From Chondrus crispus (taxonomy: Eukaryota > Rhodophyta > Florideophyceae > Gigartinales > Gigartinaceae): a stretch of DNA of 54,430 bases. Each line of letters starts with the position of its first letter. The stretch's first letter is position 1. The stretch covers positions 7,087 through 61,516 of the forward strand of contig NW_005179335.1 of the NCBI RefSeq assembly GCF_000350225.1, given 5' to 3'. A model generated the notes under the pieces. It saw only the letters and a list, made by a program, of their open reading frames with translations, was not told where the DNA came from and did no database searches. Below are positions 17,502 through 27,481 of the stretch, one piece after another. The position numbers were made by a program, and so were the translations under genes.

Positions 17502-20072
17502 TTACCCTTTTTTCGAACTACCGGTGCTATCTGAGCTACCTTCCTGGCCATCGGTGGCCCGGTCTTCTTCGGGTCCTTGGCCGTGTGTGTCGGGACGATT
17601 CCCCCACCGCGGCCGCGCGACGTCAGCGAAGTATTCGGGTACTTCCTGACCTTGGCCTGTGACGTCCGGTCGTCGCAGGATATGGGGGACGAGGCGAGTC
17701 GGGTCTCCTTCGCGCCCCTCCGTGGGTAGAGGATACGGGTCCTCTACCCAATCCTGCAGGTACATGATCGCGTTTTGTACCTGTTGGGGTAACCGAGAAC
17801 GGTCTCGGTCCCCTCTCCCCCCTTGACGGGGATACCTTGTGTCCGACGGGCGGTAATCCGGTCGATCACGACGATCGAGTTCGTTACGACGATACCCGCC
17901 TCCGCGTGCGGCGAAGCGTGTGCCCCCACCCGAACGATTCGGGAAACCTTGACGCGGGGGGCGGCCCTCGCCGACCGACTGCCGGAGGAGATTACGCGCG
18001 CCGGGGCGCGTCTCCATCTCGTAGCGGTAGTTTCTGTACGCCGTGAACATTCGTTGTTCCGGCGACAAGAACGGGCACGCGTACATGGCGTGTCCGTGCG
18101 TACGGCATAGCCAGCACACGTACGCGCTGCCATCCGTTGAGGCGAAGGTCGCTGCGTGCCGCGCCTCCTCATCGGTGAGGAGGGGTACGCGAGGGGCTTC
18201 GGCTCCTGCATCTCGACTCGAGATGTCGAGCTCTGCGACCCGGGGATCCGTACCCCTTGCCACTCTTGGAGTGGCCGCGAAGGCGATCGCGTAACTGGAT
18301 GTCGTTCCGGTCGACATCGGTGAGGGGGGTCGTCCCCCCACGGGTCCTCCTCCTTGCGCAATGAGGACAGGGTCGGCCTGCCACTCATCCTCCCCGATGT
18401 GGAGGGTCGTAGCGGGCGAACTTGTGGCGGCGGACTTCGTAGTCCTGCCAGCCCTCCCTGCCGGTTTCGTATCCGGCAGGGGTAAACCGCGCCGAGCGCG
18501 GTACGTCGTGCCTTCCGCCGTGGCGATACGGCGGATGGTTGGAAGATCGGTCTTCTGGCGGCTCGGCAGCCGCTGTACGGTTTCGGAAACTGCGGCACGG
18601 GTCGCCGGTGCCAGTCCCCGCACGAAGTAGTGCGCAAGGGACTGTTCGGAGAACACCGCCGTGCACCGGAACGCGGCAGTTTCAAGCCGGTCCGCGAACG
18701 TGCTCTCCGTTTCATGAGATTGCTGTCGCGCCGTGGCGACAGCGTCGTACGCTTCACCTAACACGTCGTCGGTTAGGTAGCGTTTCAGGAACTGGTTCAC
18801 GAGCCCCGGCCAGCTCACGTCGTCGTGTAGCTGGCCGGCGCGGAGGCCACGCATTGTGTAACTCGTATACAGGCGCTCCGCGTCGCGCTCTAGGAAGTGC
18901 GCGAGGACTCGTACCGCAACACCTTCGGTAAGGTGTTGCGAGTTGAAGGTTATTCGGACATCCTTCAAGAACGGTAGGAGCTGGATCGGGTCCGTACCGT
19001 CAAAGCTCCTCATCGTAGGTCGGATCCCACGGCAGCGTTGAACGTACTTCGCGATCCGTCCCGCGTCACCCGAGGTAACGAGCCTCGAGGTGTTATCCAG
19101 CCGGTACATACGATAGTCAGCGACGGCGCTGAACTCTTGGATCATCGTATGTACCGGCTCGAGTCCGGGTTCGACGGGACCCAGCGTGCCGAAGGGGGTT
19201 ACGGGTAGCGTACGGACGTCTACCGGACCTGGATGCTCGGCGTAGTTCGCCGGCGGGTAGCCGCCCCAGCGGGGATCGACAGAGTACGTCGGCACTCCGG
19301 ATCCGGGGGCGGTTCCTCCACGGTCAGGGTCGTCGCGATACGATACGCGTTCCATCTGCCGCCTACTTCCGGGGATAGGCGGCAATGCTTGGGTCTCAGA
19401 CGCGTAATTCGCGCCAGTCGGAAGGCGGTTGCCTTCCGCGGTTCGGCTGGTGTCGGCACCAGCCGGTCCCCAGCGGTCCGGAGCGACGGCGCTCGGAGGT
19501 ACGGTACCACCGGGCCCTCTCGTGGGGGCACCGGGCAGCCTTGCAGCCATGGTCCGTTCCATGTCACGAGCACGCCGACGCGTGGCGTTGAGCTCGGCGG
19601 AGAGGTGCGCGAACGCACCCAACTGTTCCGCGGACGGGGAGGATCGGTCCTCAGGTCGTCTCGTAGGGGTCGGCCCCTCGGGACGACCTTGCCCGGATGG
19701 TCCGGGCGATACGAGACGCGAGTCTTCGACGAGCACTATCCGCGAGTGTAACTCGTCGATAAGTGCTCGGAGATTCTCTAAGGACTGCGTCACTCTATCG
19801 AACCTCCCTTCACGCAGGGAGCGGAGCTCGGCCATACATCGAGTGTATACATGGTCCGATACATCGATCCGAAGGGAAGTACGGACTTCCTCGATGTATT
19901 CGGCTATGCGTTCGAACATCGCCGCCGCTCTTTCCTCGGAGGATCCGAGCGACGGTTCGCGGTCACGAGGACCTGCGTCGCCGTCGCCCGACGGGGCGGA
20001 TGGGGATCGCACAGCGTCCGGACTCGGATCCGCCGCTTCAAAGCGGATCGAGGGCTCGTACTCCTGGCTCAT
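17502..20072 (-). CDS. gag: Gypsy-A Gag, intact
   Basis: Structural protein of the virus-like particle. I take the ATG at 20072 as start (MSQEYEPS); the frame stays open upstream through the PBS into the LTR but has no earlier ATG. The N-terminal half is acidic and Pro/Arg-rich, with a coiled-coil-like stretch. A capsid-like helical domain follows (FDGTDPIQLLPFLKDVRITF to about QSLAHYFVRGLAPATRAAV). The zinc knuckle CWLCRTHGHAMYAC (C-x2-C-x4-H-x4-C) lies at 18075-18116. A basic, Arg/Gly-rich C-terminal part follows, probably RNA-binding. The stop at 17502-17504 is preceded by AAAAAAGGG on the coding strand, and pol continues in the -1 frame. Confidence 0.88.
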   Translation of the reverse strand: MSQEYEPSIRFEAADPSPDAVRSPSAPSGDGDAGPRDREPSLGSSEERAAAMFERIAEYIEEVRTSLRIDVSDHVYTRCMAELRSLREGRFDRVTQSLENLRALIDELHSRIVLVEDSRLVSPGPSGQGRPEGPTPTRRPEDRSSPSAEQLGAFAHLSAELNATRRRARDMERTMAARLPGAPTRGPGGTVPPSAVAPDRWGPAGADTSRTAEGNRLPTGANYASETQALPPIPGSRRQMERVSYRDDPDRGGTAPGSGVPTYSVDPRWGGYPPANYAEHPGPVDVRTLPVTPFGTLGPVEPGLEPVHTMIQEFSAVADYRMYRLDNTSRLVTSGDAGRIAKYVQRCRGIRPTMRSFDGTDPIQLLPFLKDVRITFNSQHLTEGVAVRVLAHFLERDAERLYTSYTMRGLRAGQLHDDVSWPGLVNQFLKRYLTDDVLGEAYDAVATARQQSHETESTFADRLETAAFRCTAVFSEQSLAHYFVRGLAPATRAAVSETVQRLPSRQKTDLPTIRRIATAEGTTYRARRGLPLPDTKPAGRAGRTTKSAATSSPATTLHIGEDEWQADPVLIAQGGGPVGGRPPSPMSTGTTSSYAIAFAATPRVARGTDPRVAELDISSRDAGAEAPRVPLLTDEEARHAATFASTDGSAYVCWLCRTHGHAMYACPFLSPEQRMFTAYRNYRYEMETRPGARNLLRQSVGEGRPPRQGFPNRSGGGTRFAARGGGYRRNELDRRDRPDYRPSDTRYPRQGGRGDRDRSRLPQQVQNAIMYLQDWVEDPYPLPTEGREGDPTRLVPHILRRPDVTGQGQEVPEYFADVARPRWGNRPDTHGQGPEEDRATDGQEGSSDSTGSSKKG
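17505..17514 (-). promoter_or_regulatory. possible -1 frameshift site at the gag end
   Basis: The coding strand reads CG-AAAAAA-GGG-TAA at the gag stop. Pol occupies the -1 frame and is open across the whole gap of about 150 nt between the gag stop and the pol ATG. A-run slippage is a known way to make Gag-Pol, but this is not a perfect X-XXY-YYZ heptamer. Gypsy-B keeps the A6 run but has GCG instead of GGG. Confidence 0.4.
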
Positions 20073-20134
20073 CTCAACGCGTTCGGACGCGGAGGGCCTA
20101 AGAGGTCTTCTCGGAGAACGTACTCCGGGGTCTT

Positions 20135-20150
20135 CTAGGTCGGGAGACCA
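20135..20150 (-). other. Gypsy-A primer-binding site
   Basis: On the minus strand TGGTCTCCCGACC starts one base after the 5' LTR. Its complement TCGGGAGACCA resembles the 3' end of a tRNA with CCA. From memory, the yeast tyrosine tRNA ends CCGGGAGACCA, so tRNA-Tyr is the first candidate. The same site is present in Gypsy-B at 40741-40755. Confidence 0.65.
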
Positions 20151-20151
20151 C

Positions 20152-20814
20152 TGTAGTATAACACCCCCCAACGGAGAGGGGTGTATACTTAGCTCGACGT
20201 AGACCCCGTACGAGGGGTGAGAAGACAGGGAGAACACACAGCTAACGAGACAGGGAAGCGGGCCCTGGTAGCGTGGTAGAGCGGGACGGTCGGGAACGAG
20301 CGTACGCGCGGGCCGATCTACGCCTCGACGCCCCGGAGCAGCGCTGGGTAACGTACCAGCGCTGACGGGCGGAGGCGGATCTAGGCCCGTACGCGTACGC
20401 AGCTGTCCCCTACCCGCTTTGTCCCGGTTAACGCGCGCGAAGGCGGATCGCGCTCGTTAGTTAAGCTGGAAGACGGACCTAGGCGGTAGGTCGTGGACAA
20501 GTCCGTGCTTGTCCACCTCCCCCGCCGCCGGTCGCGCTCGTATTTAATGTATACAATGCGTCTATCATAATACTACAGTACCGGTATGCTGTAGTAACTT
20601 ACTGTAGCGCGGGTCGTCCCGCGCTGTAATGCTGTCAGCCGTCGGGGCTGACAGCACACGTGTGGGACGCGTACTGTGCGCGCGGTGGTACGCGCCGCCT
20701 ACACGTGTACGCGTGTGGTCCCGCGTCCTCTGTACACGTGGGGGTACACGTGTGCGCGCGTGTGGTTCGTATTGATCTGATCTAAATCTAATCGCGAACC
20801 GCCGTTATGCCACA
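20152..20814 (-). repeat. LTR of Gypsy-A (5' LTR, right copy)
   Basis: 663 bp, TGTAG to CCACA in plus orientation. It is more like the left LTR of Gypsy-B (about 7 differences) than like its own partner (about 11). It is followed at once by GTAGT (20815-20819), which also immediately precedes the left LTR of Gypsy-B. Confidence 0.9.
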
Positions 20815-20959
20815 GTAGTCTTTGGTAGTAGAGTTCTAGAAGATTGCAGAAGTGTATAAGTAGGCCGGAAGTTGGCGACTCAAAGTAAATCGGTACCCAA
20901 TCCTTCAACTTCACCTCATCAACCGTCCTTCGATTTTCCTTTGCCCCGCTGACCTTCCA
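20815..20959 (+). repeat. Copia-2 LTR, 3' part
   Basis: Ends CTTCCA at 20959, three bases before the PBS, with a TATA-like TATAAGTAG at 20855-20863 about 100 bp upstream of the end. Its reverse complement aligns closely with 24239 to about 24365 in the solo LTR, including the start (TGGAAGGT versus TGGTAGGT) and the CTTATACACTT block. The 5' part of this LTR is missing here, replaced by Gypsy-A. Confidence 0.8.
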
Positions 20960-20962
20960 ATA

Positions 20963-20976
20963 GGTTATGGGCCCAG
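20963..20976 (+). other. Copia-2 primer-binding site (half tRNA-iMet)
   Basis: GGTTATGGGCCCAG is an exact complement of the conserved eukaryotic initiator-tRNA anticodon arm (CTGGGCCCATAACC). It is the same half-tRNA priming known from Drosophila copia. Confidence 0.85.
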
Positions 20977-22086
20977 TTCAACGTTATTGTTCCGCTGTGT
21001 GAGTGCTTGTTCTCAGTTTCTGCTGCCGTTTTCGTGTTTGTTTCTGCTGTCGTTCTCGTTTTAGTCTCCGCTGTCGTTCTCGTTTTGGTTTCTGCTGTCG
21101 TTTCCGCCGCCGTTTTCATCGCCGCCGTCGTTCGTTTTGTTCTATCGTCGTCTACTTGCTGTCGTTATCATCTTGGTCGTTCGTCTCCGTCTACCTGCTG
21201 TCGTTTCAACTTGGTGGATCTTCTTCGTGTCTGTTGCAGCTTGGTCTTGGCAATCGTTGTGTGAGCTGTGGGTGTAGTCCCTAGTCGCCAACGTACCATA
21301 TCAATCCAAGAAGACTGCCCTTCGATCACGCCGGTGATCGTCGTAGCTGCCGATACCCTCGCTCTTGGTGAAAGACTTGTGCCATTGGAAATCTGACTTG
21401 AGCGAGGGTCCGACCAAGAATCGTCGAGAGACGAAACACTGATCCTCGGGGAGGATCACAGTGTACTGGTCTAGTCGATCCGCACTCTGCCTTCGGGAGG
21501 TGCGTCGGCGGTGTGGGTAACGCTCTCAGTATTAGCCCTATAGGTACGACTTCGGTCCCCTGGGTGAAGAGAAAACGTGCCTAAACACTGAACCTCTCAC
21601 TATACGTGTATAAGGTCGCGTACCTTGATTAAGTTCGCACGGAAGAGGGTGACCCTAGGCGTGATTGTGAACAAATCACACGAGTACGACGAAGGCAGTT
21701 TCATTCTTGTGTTGTGGGAAACCTCATTGGGGTAGTACCGTATCAAGTTTGGACAAGCCGATTTCGGTTGCAGGGACCGTTCGCGGTAGTGACCAAAAGT
21801 CCTGGTTCGTCTACAGGCAAAGTGTTGTGCTTACTCGTGGCACGTTCGCTTTAGTTCACAGTCGAAAGACCCGCACTGGCCGACATACAGGGGTAGCGCC
21901 CTAAGGCATTTTTAAGAAGAATACGCTTGTTCCACTCCGCCGGGAACAAGCACCAAGCACGTTTCCGACTAATCGCTACAAACTTCCTATACGGGTGGGC
22001 TTGCCATTGTGTTGACTATCGGTTAACGGCTCGGGATCCCGGAACAGAAGACCTTGTATACTCGAAGGGTACATCCATTCCGCGAA
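20977..22086 (+). other. Copia-2 leader with pyrimidine-rich tandem repeats
   Basis: A 1.1-kb untranslated leader, long for a Copia element. From about 21026 to 21135 it has about three imperfect copies of a 24-bp unit built on CTGCTGTCGTTCTCGTTTTG. No gene is seen in the rest (21300-22086). It may include packaging signals, or inserted sequence. Confidence 0.6.
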
Positions 22087-23673
22087 ATGGATGACCAAAG
22101 CTCTGGATCGGTCAGAATCGAGAAGCTGACCGCATCTAACTTTTACATCTGGAAGCAGAAAATCCAGCTACTGCTTGCTCTCCGAGATGTCGATCAATAC
22201 GTTTTTGATGATATCCCGGAGAATGCGACCTCAGATGACCGGAGAAAGTGGATCCGTGGTGACGCAAAAGCAAAGGCAGTCATCGGACTCACGCTTTCTG
22301 ATGACTACTTGCAACATGTGCGAGGGTGTAGCAGTGCGAAAGAGACATGGGAAGCAATTCTGAATGTGTTTGAGCGTCATACTTTGCTCAACAAACTTGC
22401 CGCCCGTCGTGACTTTTACACTGTATCCATGCTCCCATCCGAGAAAGTGCTCGTGTTCATCAATCGTGTGAAGCAACTTGCTGCCAGATTGCAGTCAATG
22501 AGTGTTGAGATTGACGATAAAGAAATTGCAATGGCTGTGTTGAATGGCTTGCCGCCACGATTCGAAAACCTGATTGTTGCTCTTGACGCACTTGGCAATG
22601 AAGATAAAGTGTTCGAACTCGAGTTTGTGAAGAGTCGTCTGCTGCAAGAAGAACAACGAGAAAGCATGAAGACCGCTTCTGCTTCATCACCACATGCACC
22701 TGCACTTGTCAATCGTATGCCTATTCGACGCGATATGAAATGTACGAATTGCAATAGACATGGGCATACTGCAGCGCGTTGCTGGGGCAAGGACGTGAAT
22801 GGGCGCCGACCTGCACCGCCAGATGGGTTTCGGTCACGCAACACTGGCTTGAAGCCAAGTGCATTCGTTTCTCGAGATGAAAATTCTACTGCTGCCTTTG
22901 CGGAGAGTGACTTTACTTGCTTGCTTTCGACTTCCACTCCAGAAAAGAGGGCTGCAAACGCAAGGTCATGGCTGGTCGATTCCGGTTGCAGCGCTCACAT
23001 CACGTTTGATCGCTCTTTGTTCGTTACGTATGAACAGATGCAATCTGGATCAGTCGAGATGGGCACGAAGGCTAGAGCTAATGTCGCTGGTCGCGGCGAG
23101 GTAGAATTCATGTTGAACGTCAACGGTAGTCTCCATCCTTGCAAATTGTCAAACGTTTTGCATGTCCCTGATTTCGGATACTCGCTACTGTCTGTTAGCC
23201 AAATGGTTTCAAAGGGTTTGCAAGTGTCATTCGAAAATGAGAAATGCCGCGTTACTGCAGGACCAACTGTAGTTGCCACAGCGAGTCAAGTTGGGGATTT
23301 GTACATACTTGACGTCATGAATGAAACCTTTTCTGCTCACGAAGTTTCCCTGCAGACGCTACATGAACGCATGGCCCATGTTAATGTACAAGGAATCGCA
23401 TCAATGATTCACAATAATGCGGTACGTGGCATCAACGTTCGTCAAAGCGATGTGATCAGTGCAATGAATCCGAAGTCTGACAATCACTCTCCCATTTGTT
23501 CTGCGTGTGTGTTTGGCAAAGCAACGCGATCAGTAATCCCAAAACAGCGATCATCGTCTCGAGCACAGAACTGTCTTGACTTGGTACATTCTGACGTTTG
23601 CGGTCCGCTCGAAGTACAGTCCATTGGTGGTTCGAGATACTTCATTACATTTGTTGATGATCACTCGAACTAA
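22087..23673 (+). pseudogene. Copia-2 Gag-protease-integrase N part, nonsense-ended
   Basis: The first ATG in frame is at 22087 (MDDQSSGS). UBN2-type Gag (IEKLTASNFYIWKQKIQLLL; LNGLPPRFENLI) is followed by a zinc knuckle CTNCNRHGHTAARC. The aspartic protease has WLVDSGCSAH. The integrase then starts with LHERMAHVN, the CSACVFGK zinc ligands and LVHSDVCGPL, whose D is the first catalytic residue. The frame stops with TAA at 23671-23673 in the middle of the core (FVDDHSN then stop); downstream the same frame continues with integrase residues, so this is a point lesion in one polyprotein. Confidence 0.85.
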
Positions 23674-24238
23674 GTAGTTGTGTACACGATGAGAAATAAA
23701 TCTGAGGCGTTTGCAAAATACAAGTTGTATGAAAAGTTGGCTCAAACCCACACTGGTCGCAAAGTAAAGGTGCTTCGCACTGATCGAGGGGGAGAGTACT
23801 TGTCGACGGAATTCAAGTCGCATTTAGATTTAAACAGTATGCAGCACCAACTCACAACGGCGTACACCCCTGAACAAAACGGTGTTGCTGAACGTTTAAA
23901 TCGAACTTTGATTGATCTTGTCCGCTCTAGGCTTTCTCATAAACAGGTCAGTAAGCGATTCTGGGCCGAGGCTCTTGCCACTTCGGTATATGTACGCAAT
24001 CGAGTTACTTCACGCGCTTTGCCCGCTAATACAACCCTGCACCACATTTGGATGAATTCTACTCCAAATGTTGGCCATTTGCGAGTATTTGGGTCAAAGT
24101 GTTGGTACACATTACCAAAATTAGAGCTCCGTCTTTGGACTTGCGAGCGCGTGAAGCGATGTTTCTTGGGTACTCGCAATGCAGTAAGGCATACAAACTT
24201 TGGGACGGAGAGTTGAATAAAATTGTTGTGTCACGTAA
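23674..24238 (+). pseudogene. Copia-2 integrase, C part
   Basis: It continues the integrase core in frame after the stop: VLRTDRGGEYLS (second catalytic D) and TPEQNGVAERLNRT (catalytic E), then LRVFGSKCWY. Near 24110 the frame shifts by one; the other frame then reads LRAREAMFLGYSQCSKAYKLW and VVSRN, a typical Copia post-core block. The coding sequence is interrupted at 24238 by the solo LTR and resumes after 25501 as SRDVKFDES. Confidence 0.8.
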
Positions 24239-25501
24239 TGGTAGGTTCGGAGGGGCAAGGGAAAGAAGGAGGGCAGGTTGATGTGTGTGAGTGAAGGAGT
24301 TGGTGCCGAGGTTTACTTTGAAGCCGTTTTCCTGCAATACTTATACACTTGGAGTGCTACACTATCGCTCTACTCCGACTCCCAGTAAACCATACTCTAC
24401 TATGCGCGACCAAGCGCGGTCCTCTTGTGGCCCGACCATACTGTTCGATTTCCACCTTACGAATCGATTCGTAACTATTAGCTCACAACTATTTCTACAC
24501 ATTCCAAATGACTGTAAACCATGGCCCTATGCATGCAACTGTTTCACACCTTACTAATCTGCATCTAGTCATGCCAGACTTCATTGTTGTGCAACGAAAA
24601 ACTTGGCACTTGTCTATTTCCAACAACGCAAACGTCTTTCATATCACAATCGCCATACGTATCCTTGTTTCTCACCTTACTAATTTCGCCAAGCACTGTC
24701 AGATAATTATGGCAAGTTATAACAATGTGCATCCAGACTTTCTACACAACTCACATGAGAATACATGTAAATCACACGAGTACTGTCATGAACTTGCATC
24801 CAACGGCGCACCATGACGAGAGCACAGTGCAACGGCGCGTGCTCACGCAAGACTCGCATACAGCGTGACGCGTACACAGAATAATCGCACAACTGTATTC
24901 CTCTCGCGAGAAGTACTTGTTGTACTTTTGATTCACATGTACTGTACTCGGACACGCGCAGGATCGCCAACAGTCTGACACTGTAAAACTGTAAACCCTC
25001 ATGTGCATACACCTGGATGCGTGTACATGTGTACGTACATGAATTCACCTGGCGACGTGTACATGTGTACACGGCATACATGTGTCCCGCCCGGGGCCCC
25101 ATGCAATTACCCATTACAACCATGACAAACCACTTGAAACCCCCAAAACAACGTAATTATGGCATATACAGGCCATTTAAAGTACATCACAAGGCCAATG
25201 ACGCACACGTGGACAACGCTCGACCAATATATTTCCAGCATTAGACCTGAGGGCCAATAGAATTGCAGTATTTCCTGTGTAGTCTATAGTGCTACGGGCC
25301 AAGGTTCCACTTGGCAAAACTATGCAAATTTGCATGACCCTCCGAGAGGCCACTTTCGTCCCCAGAACCCCAAAATCTGGGGTTTTACACGTGTCATGTC
25401 GTGATATGGGTAAGAACGCCCGGACCGTGCAGTCATGTACACGTGTCACTCGACTTTGACCTTTTCAGATAACAGCATGTGGTCGCACATTTTCAATATC
25501 A
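24239..25501 (-). mobile_element. reversed solo LTR inside Copia-2 pol
   Basis: 1263 bp, TGGTAGG to AATATCA in plus orientation. The left end matches the reverse complement of the Copia-2 LTR 3' part, including TTTACTTTGA and CTTATACACTT. The right end, reversed, shares CGACCACATGCTG with the start of the Copia-2 LTR at 27482. So it is a related Copia LTR in opposite orientation. Copia-2 pol reads VVSRN before it and SRDVKFDE after it, with flanks CGTAA and CGGGA (3 of 5 identical), consistent with a decayed target duplication. It has no Gypsy insertion at the GTAGT position and so shows the empty LTR. Confidence 0.75.
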
Positions 25502-27470
25502 CGGGATGTCAAGTTTGATGAATCGACATGTGGGATGCATGACATTCCTGCACACGAAAGTGATTCAATCAACTCTGATGTTGACGTTGTATTGCTCGGT
25601 GGCGACAATGAGAATACAGCTGATTAGCTGATACCCCAAATACGGATGAGGTCGGTTCTGAAGAGGACGAAGTTTCGGAGGAGGTTCTCGAAAACGACGA
25701 AACTCACTCTGTAAGTAAGAATGATGAAGATGAAGATGATGTACCAACTGCCGTCGAAACTCCGAATGTCACCCCTCCAACTCCGACTCCAGCTGTGCGA
25801 AGATCGTCTCGAGTCAGCAGACCTCCGGCGTCATGGTGGAGGAGCAACTTTGCAGCTGCTCTTCTTTCACATGCGCATGTAGCTATTGAAGGTCCCAAGA
25901 CTTTCAACCAGGCAACCAACGGTCCTAGCGCTGCATTTTGGCAGACCGGCATTGACAAAGAACTTGCCTCGCAGACCAAGAATCGGACTTGGAAACTTGT
26001 TCCTCGATCTGAGGCGTCAAACATCTTGACATCTCGATGGGTTTTCAATGTCAAGCAACTGCCTGATGCAAATGGCAATATAGTTGAAAGTGCAAAAGCC
26101 AGACTTGTTGCTCGTGGATTCCACCAAGTGCAAGGTCTTGACTACACTGACACATATGCCCCTGTCATAAAGTTTACCACTATTTGTCTACTTCTTGCCT
26201 TAGTTGCACATTACGACCTCAAACTTCATCAGATGGATGTCGTGACTGCGTTTTTGAACGGCGACTTGGATGAAGACATCTACATGGAGCAACCCGAAGG
26301 GTGCATTGACAAAAGCAAAAGTGATCACGTGTGCAAACTTTTGAAAGCACTTTACGGTCTTAAACAAGCACATCGTCAATGGCATGCCAAAGTGGATGAT
26401 TTCTTAATTGGTGAATTGGGATTCGAGACTTCGCGTAGTGATCCTTGTCTCTACATTAAACGCATCGGTAACACTATCATGCTGATTGCACTTTATGTCG
26501 ATGACTTGTTACTCGCTGGTAGTGATATCGATGCCATCAAATGGATGAAGGGGGAGCTTAATAAACGGTTTGAGATGAAAGACCTTGGTGAAGCAAAAGT
26601 CTGCATTGGTCTTGAAATTCAAAGGGATCGCACCGCCAAGACATTGAGTCTCACTCGAACTAAGTATGCATCAATAGTGCTTGAGCGTTTTCGAATGTCA
26701 ACGTGTAACCCCTCTCTGACTCCAATGGAACAAGGTCACACAACCACGATTTCAACCGAAAACGACTCCGAAACAAACGCACCGTATCGTGAAGCAGTGG
26801 GATCCCTGATGTACTTGATGGTTGGCACTCGTCCAGACTTGGCATATGCGATTGGAAAGCTTTCTCAACATTCTGCCAACCCATGTGAGTCACACTGGGC
26901 AGGTGTGAAACGGGTAATGCGATACGTGCAAGGGACTCCAAACTTAGGAATCGTGTTTGATAATAAATCCAAATCGCCGGAGTTGTTCGGCTTCAGTGAT
27001 GCTGACTGGGCCGGTTGTTCAGACTCTGGCAAGTCGACCAGCGGATATGTCTTCAAGTTCTGCGGTGGAGCGATCAGTTGGAGTTCCCGGAAACAGACTG
27101 TGGTTGCAACTTCGACGTGTGAAGCTGAGTACATTGCACTATGTGAAGCGTGTAAGGAGGCGACTTGGTTGCGTCAAGTGGTTGCTGATGTTCTTGGACT
27201 TGACTCTGATCCCACGATTATGATGGGGCGTGACAATGCAGGGACGATTCGTATGCACAGAATGAATCGATCAAACGTCGTAATAAACATGTTGATGTGA
27301 AATAACACTATGTAGGAGATGCTATTACGAGAAATATCGTGTCTTTGTCGCATTGCCGAACCACTTCCATGCCTGCAGATATCCTGACGAAAGCACTGGG
27401 GCGAGTTCTGTTCCAGAAGTTTGTAGAACTTCTAGGGCTTGCAGTAGCTACTTCTGGTAAAAGCATGTGA
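25502..27470 (+). pseudogene. Copia-2 reverse transcriptase-RNase H, damaged
   Basis: It resumes with SRDVKFDES, then an acidic linker with an in-frame TAG near 25625. The reverse transcriptase is open from before 25795 to 27300 and includes NRTWKLVPR, KARLVARGF, QMDVVTAFLNG and the catalytic YVDD in IALYVDDLLLAG (about 26485-26520). RNase H follows with FSDADWAG, STSGYVF, SRKQTVVATSTCEAEY and EATWLRQV. Near 27255 a frame change moves the end (NESIKRRNKHVDVK) into another frame, and a TAA follows at 27297. The remaining C terminus (PADILTKALGRVLFQKF) is still readable up to about 27440. Confidence 0.85.
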
Positions 27471-27481
27471 TCGAGGGGGAG
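27471..27481 (+). other. Copia-2 polypurine tract
   Basis: GATCGAGGGGGAG directly before the LTR start TGTTG, the usual position and composition for plus-strand priming. Confidence 0.8.

Larger units (their letters stand above)
7668..20814 (-). mobile_element. Gypsy-A: 13.1-kb Ty3/Gypsy retrotransposon with an antisense module
   Basis: A complete element read on the minus strand: 5' LTR (20152-20814), PBS, gag, pol, an extra 4.4-kb module with an ORF on the opposite strand, PPT, and 3' LTR (7668-8329). LTRs begin TGTAG and end CCACA in plus orientation. The two LTRs differ at about 11 places over 662 bp. Flanks are CGAGT on the left and GTAGT on the right, so there is no matching target duplication. 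The left flank is Copia-1 protease and the right flank is the 3' part of a Copia-2 LTR, so the two ends do not come from one simple insertion. gag and pol are both open, making this the best candidate for an active copy. Confidence 0.9.

Noticed and set aside
17744..18757. 337-aa minus-strand ORF overlapping gag, with a counterpart in Gypsy-B
   Set aside because: Arg/Pro/Ser-rich alternative frame of the real gag, which carries the zinc knuckle; no motif of its own.
20073..20237. Upstream extension of Gypsy-A gag into the LTR
   Set aside because: The frame is open but begins at a non-ATG codon and crosses the LTR end and PBS; ATG 20072 is the first usable start.
7663..20819. Target duplication for Gypsy-A (CGAGT versus GTAGT)
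   Set aside because: Only the last three bases match, and the flanking sequences belong to two different Copia elements, so the ends are not from one insertion.
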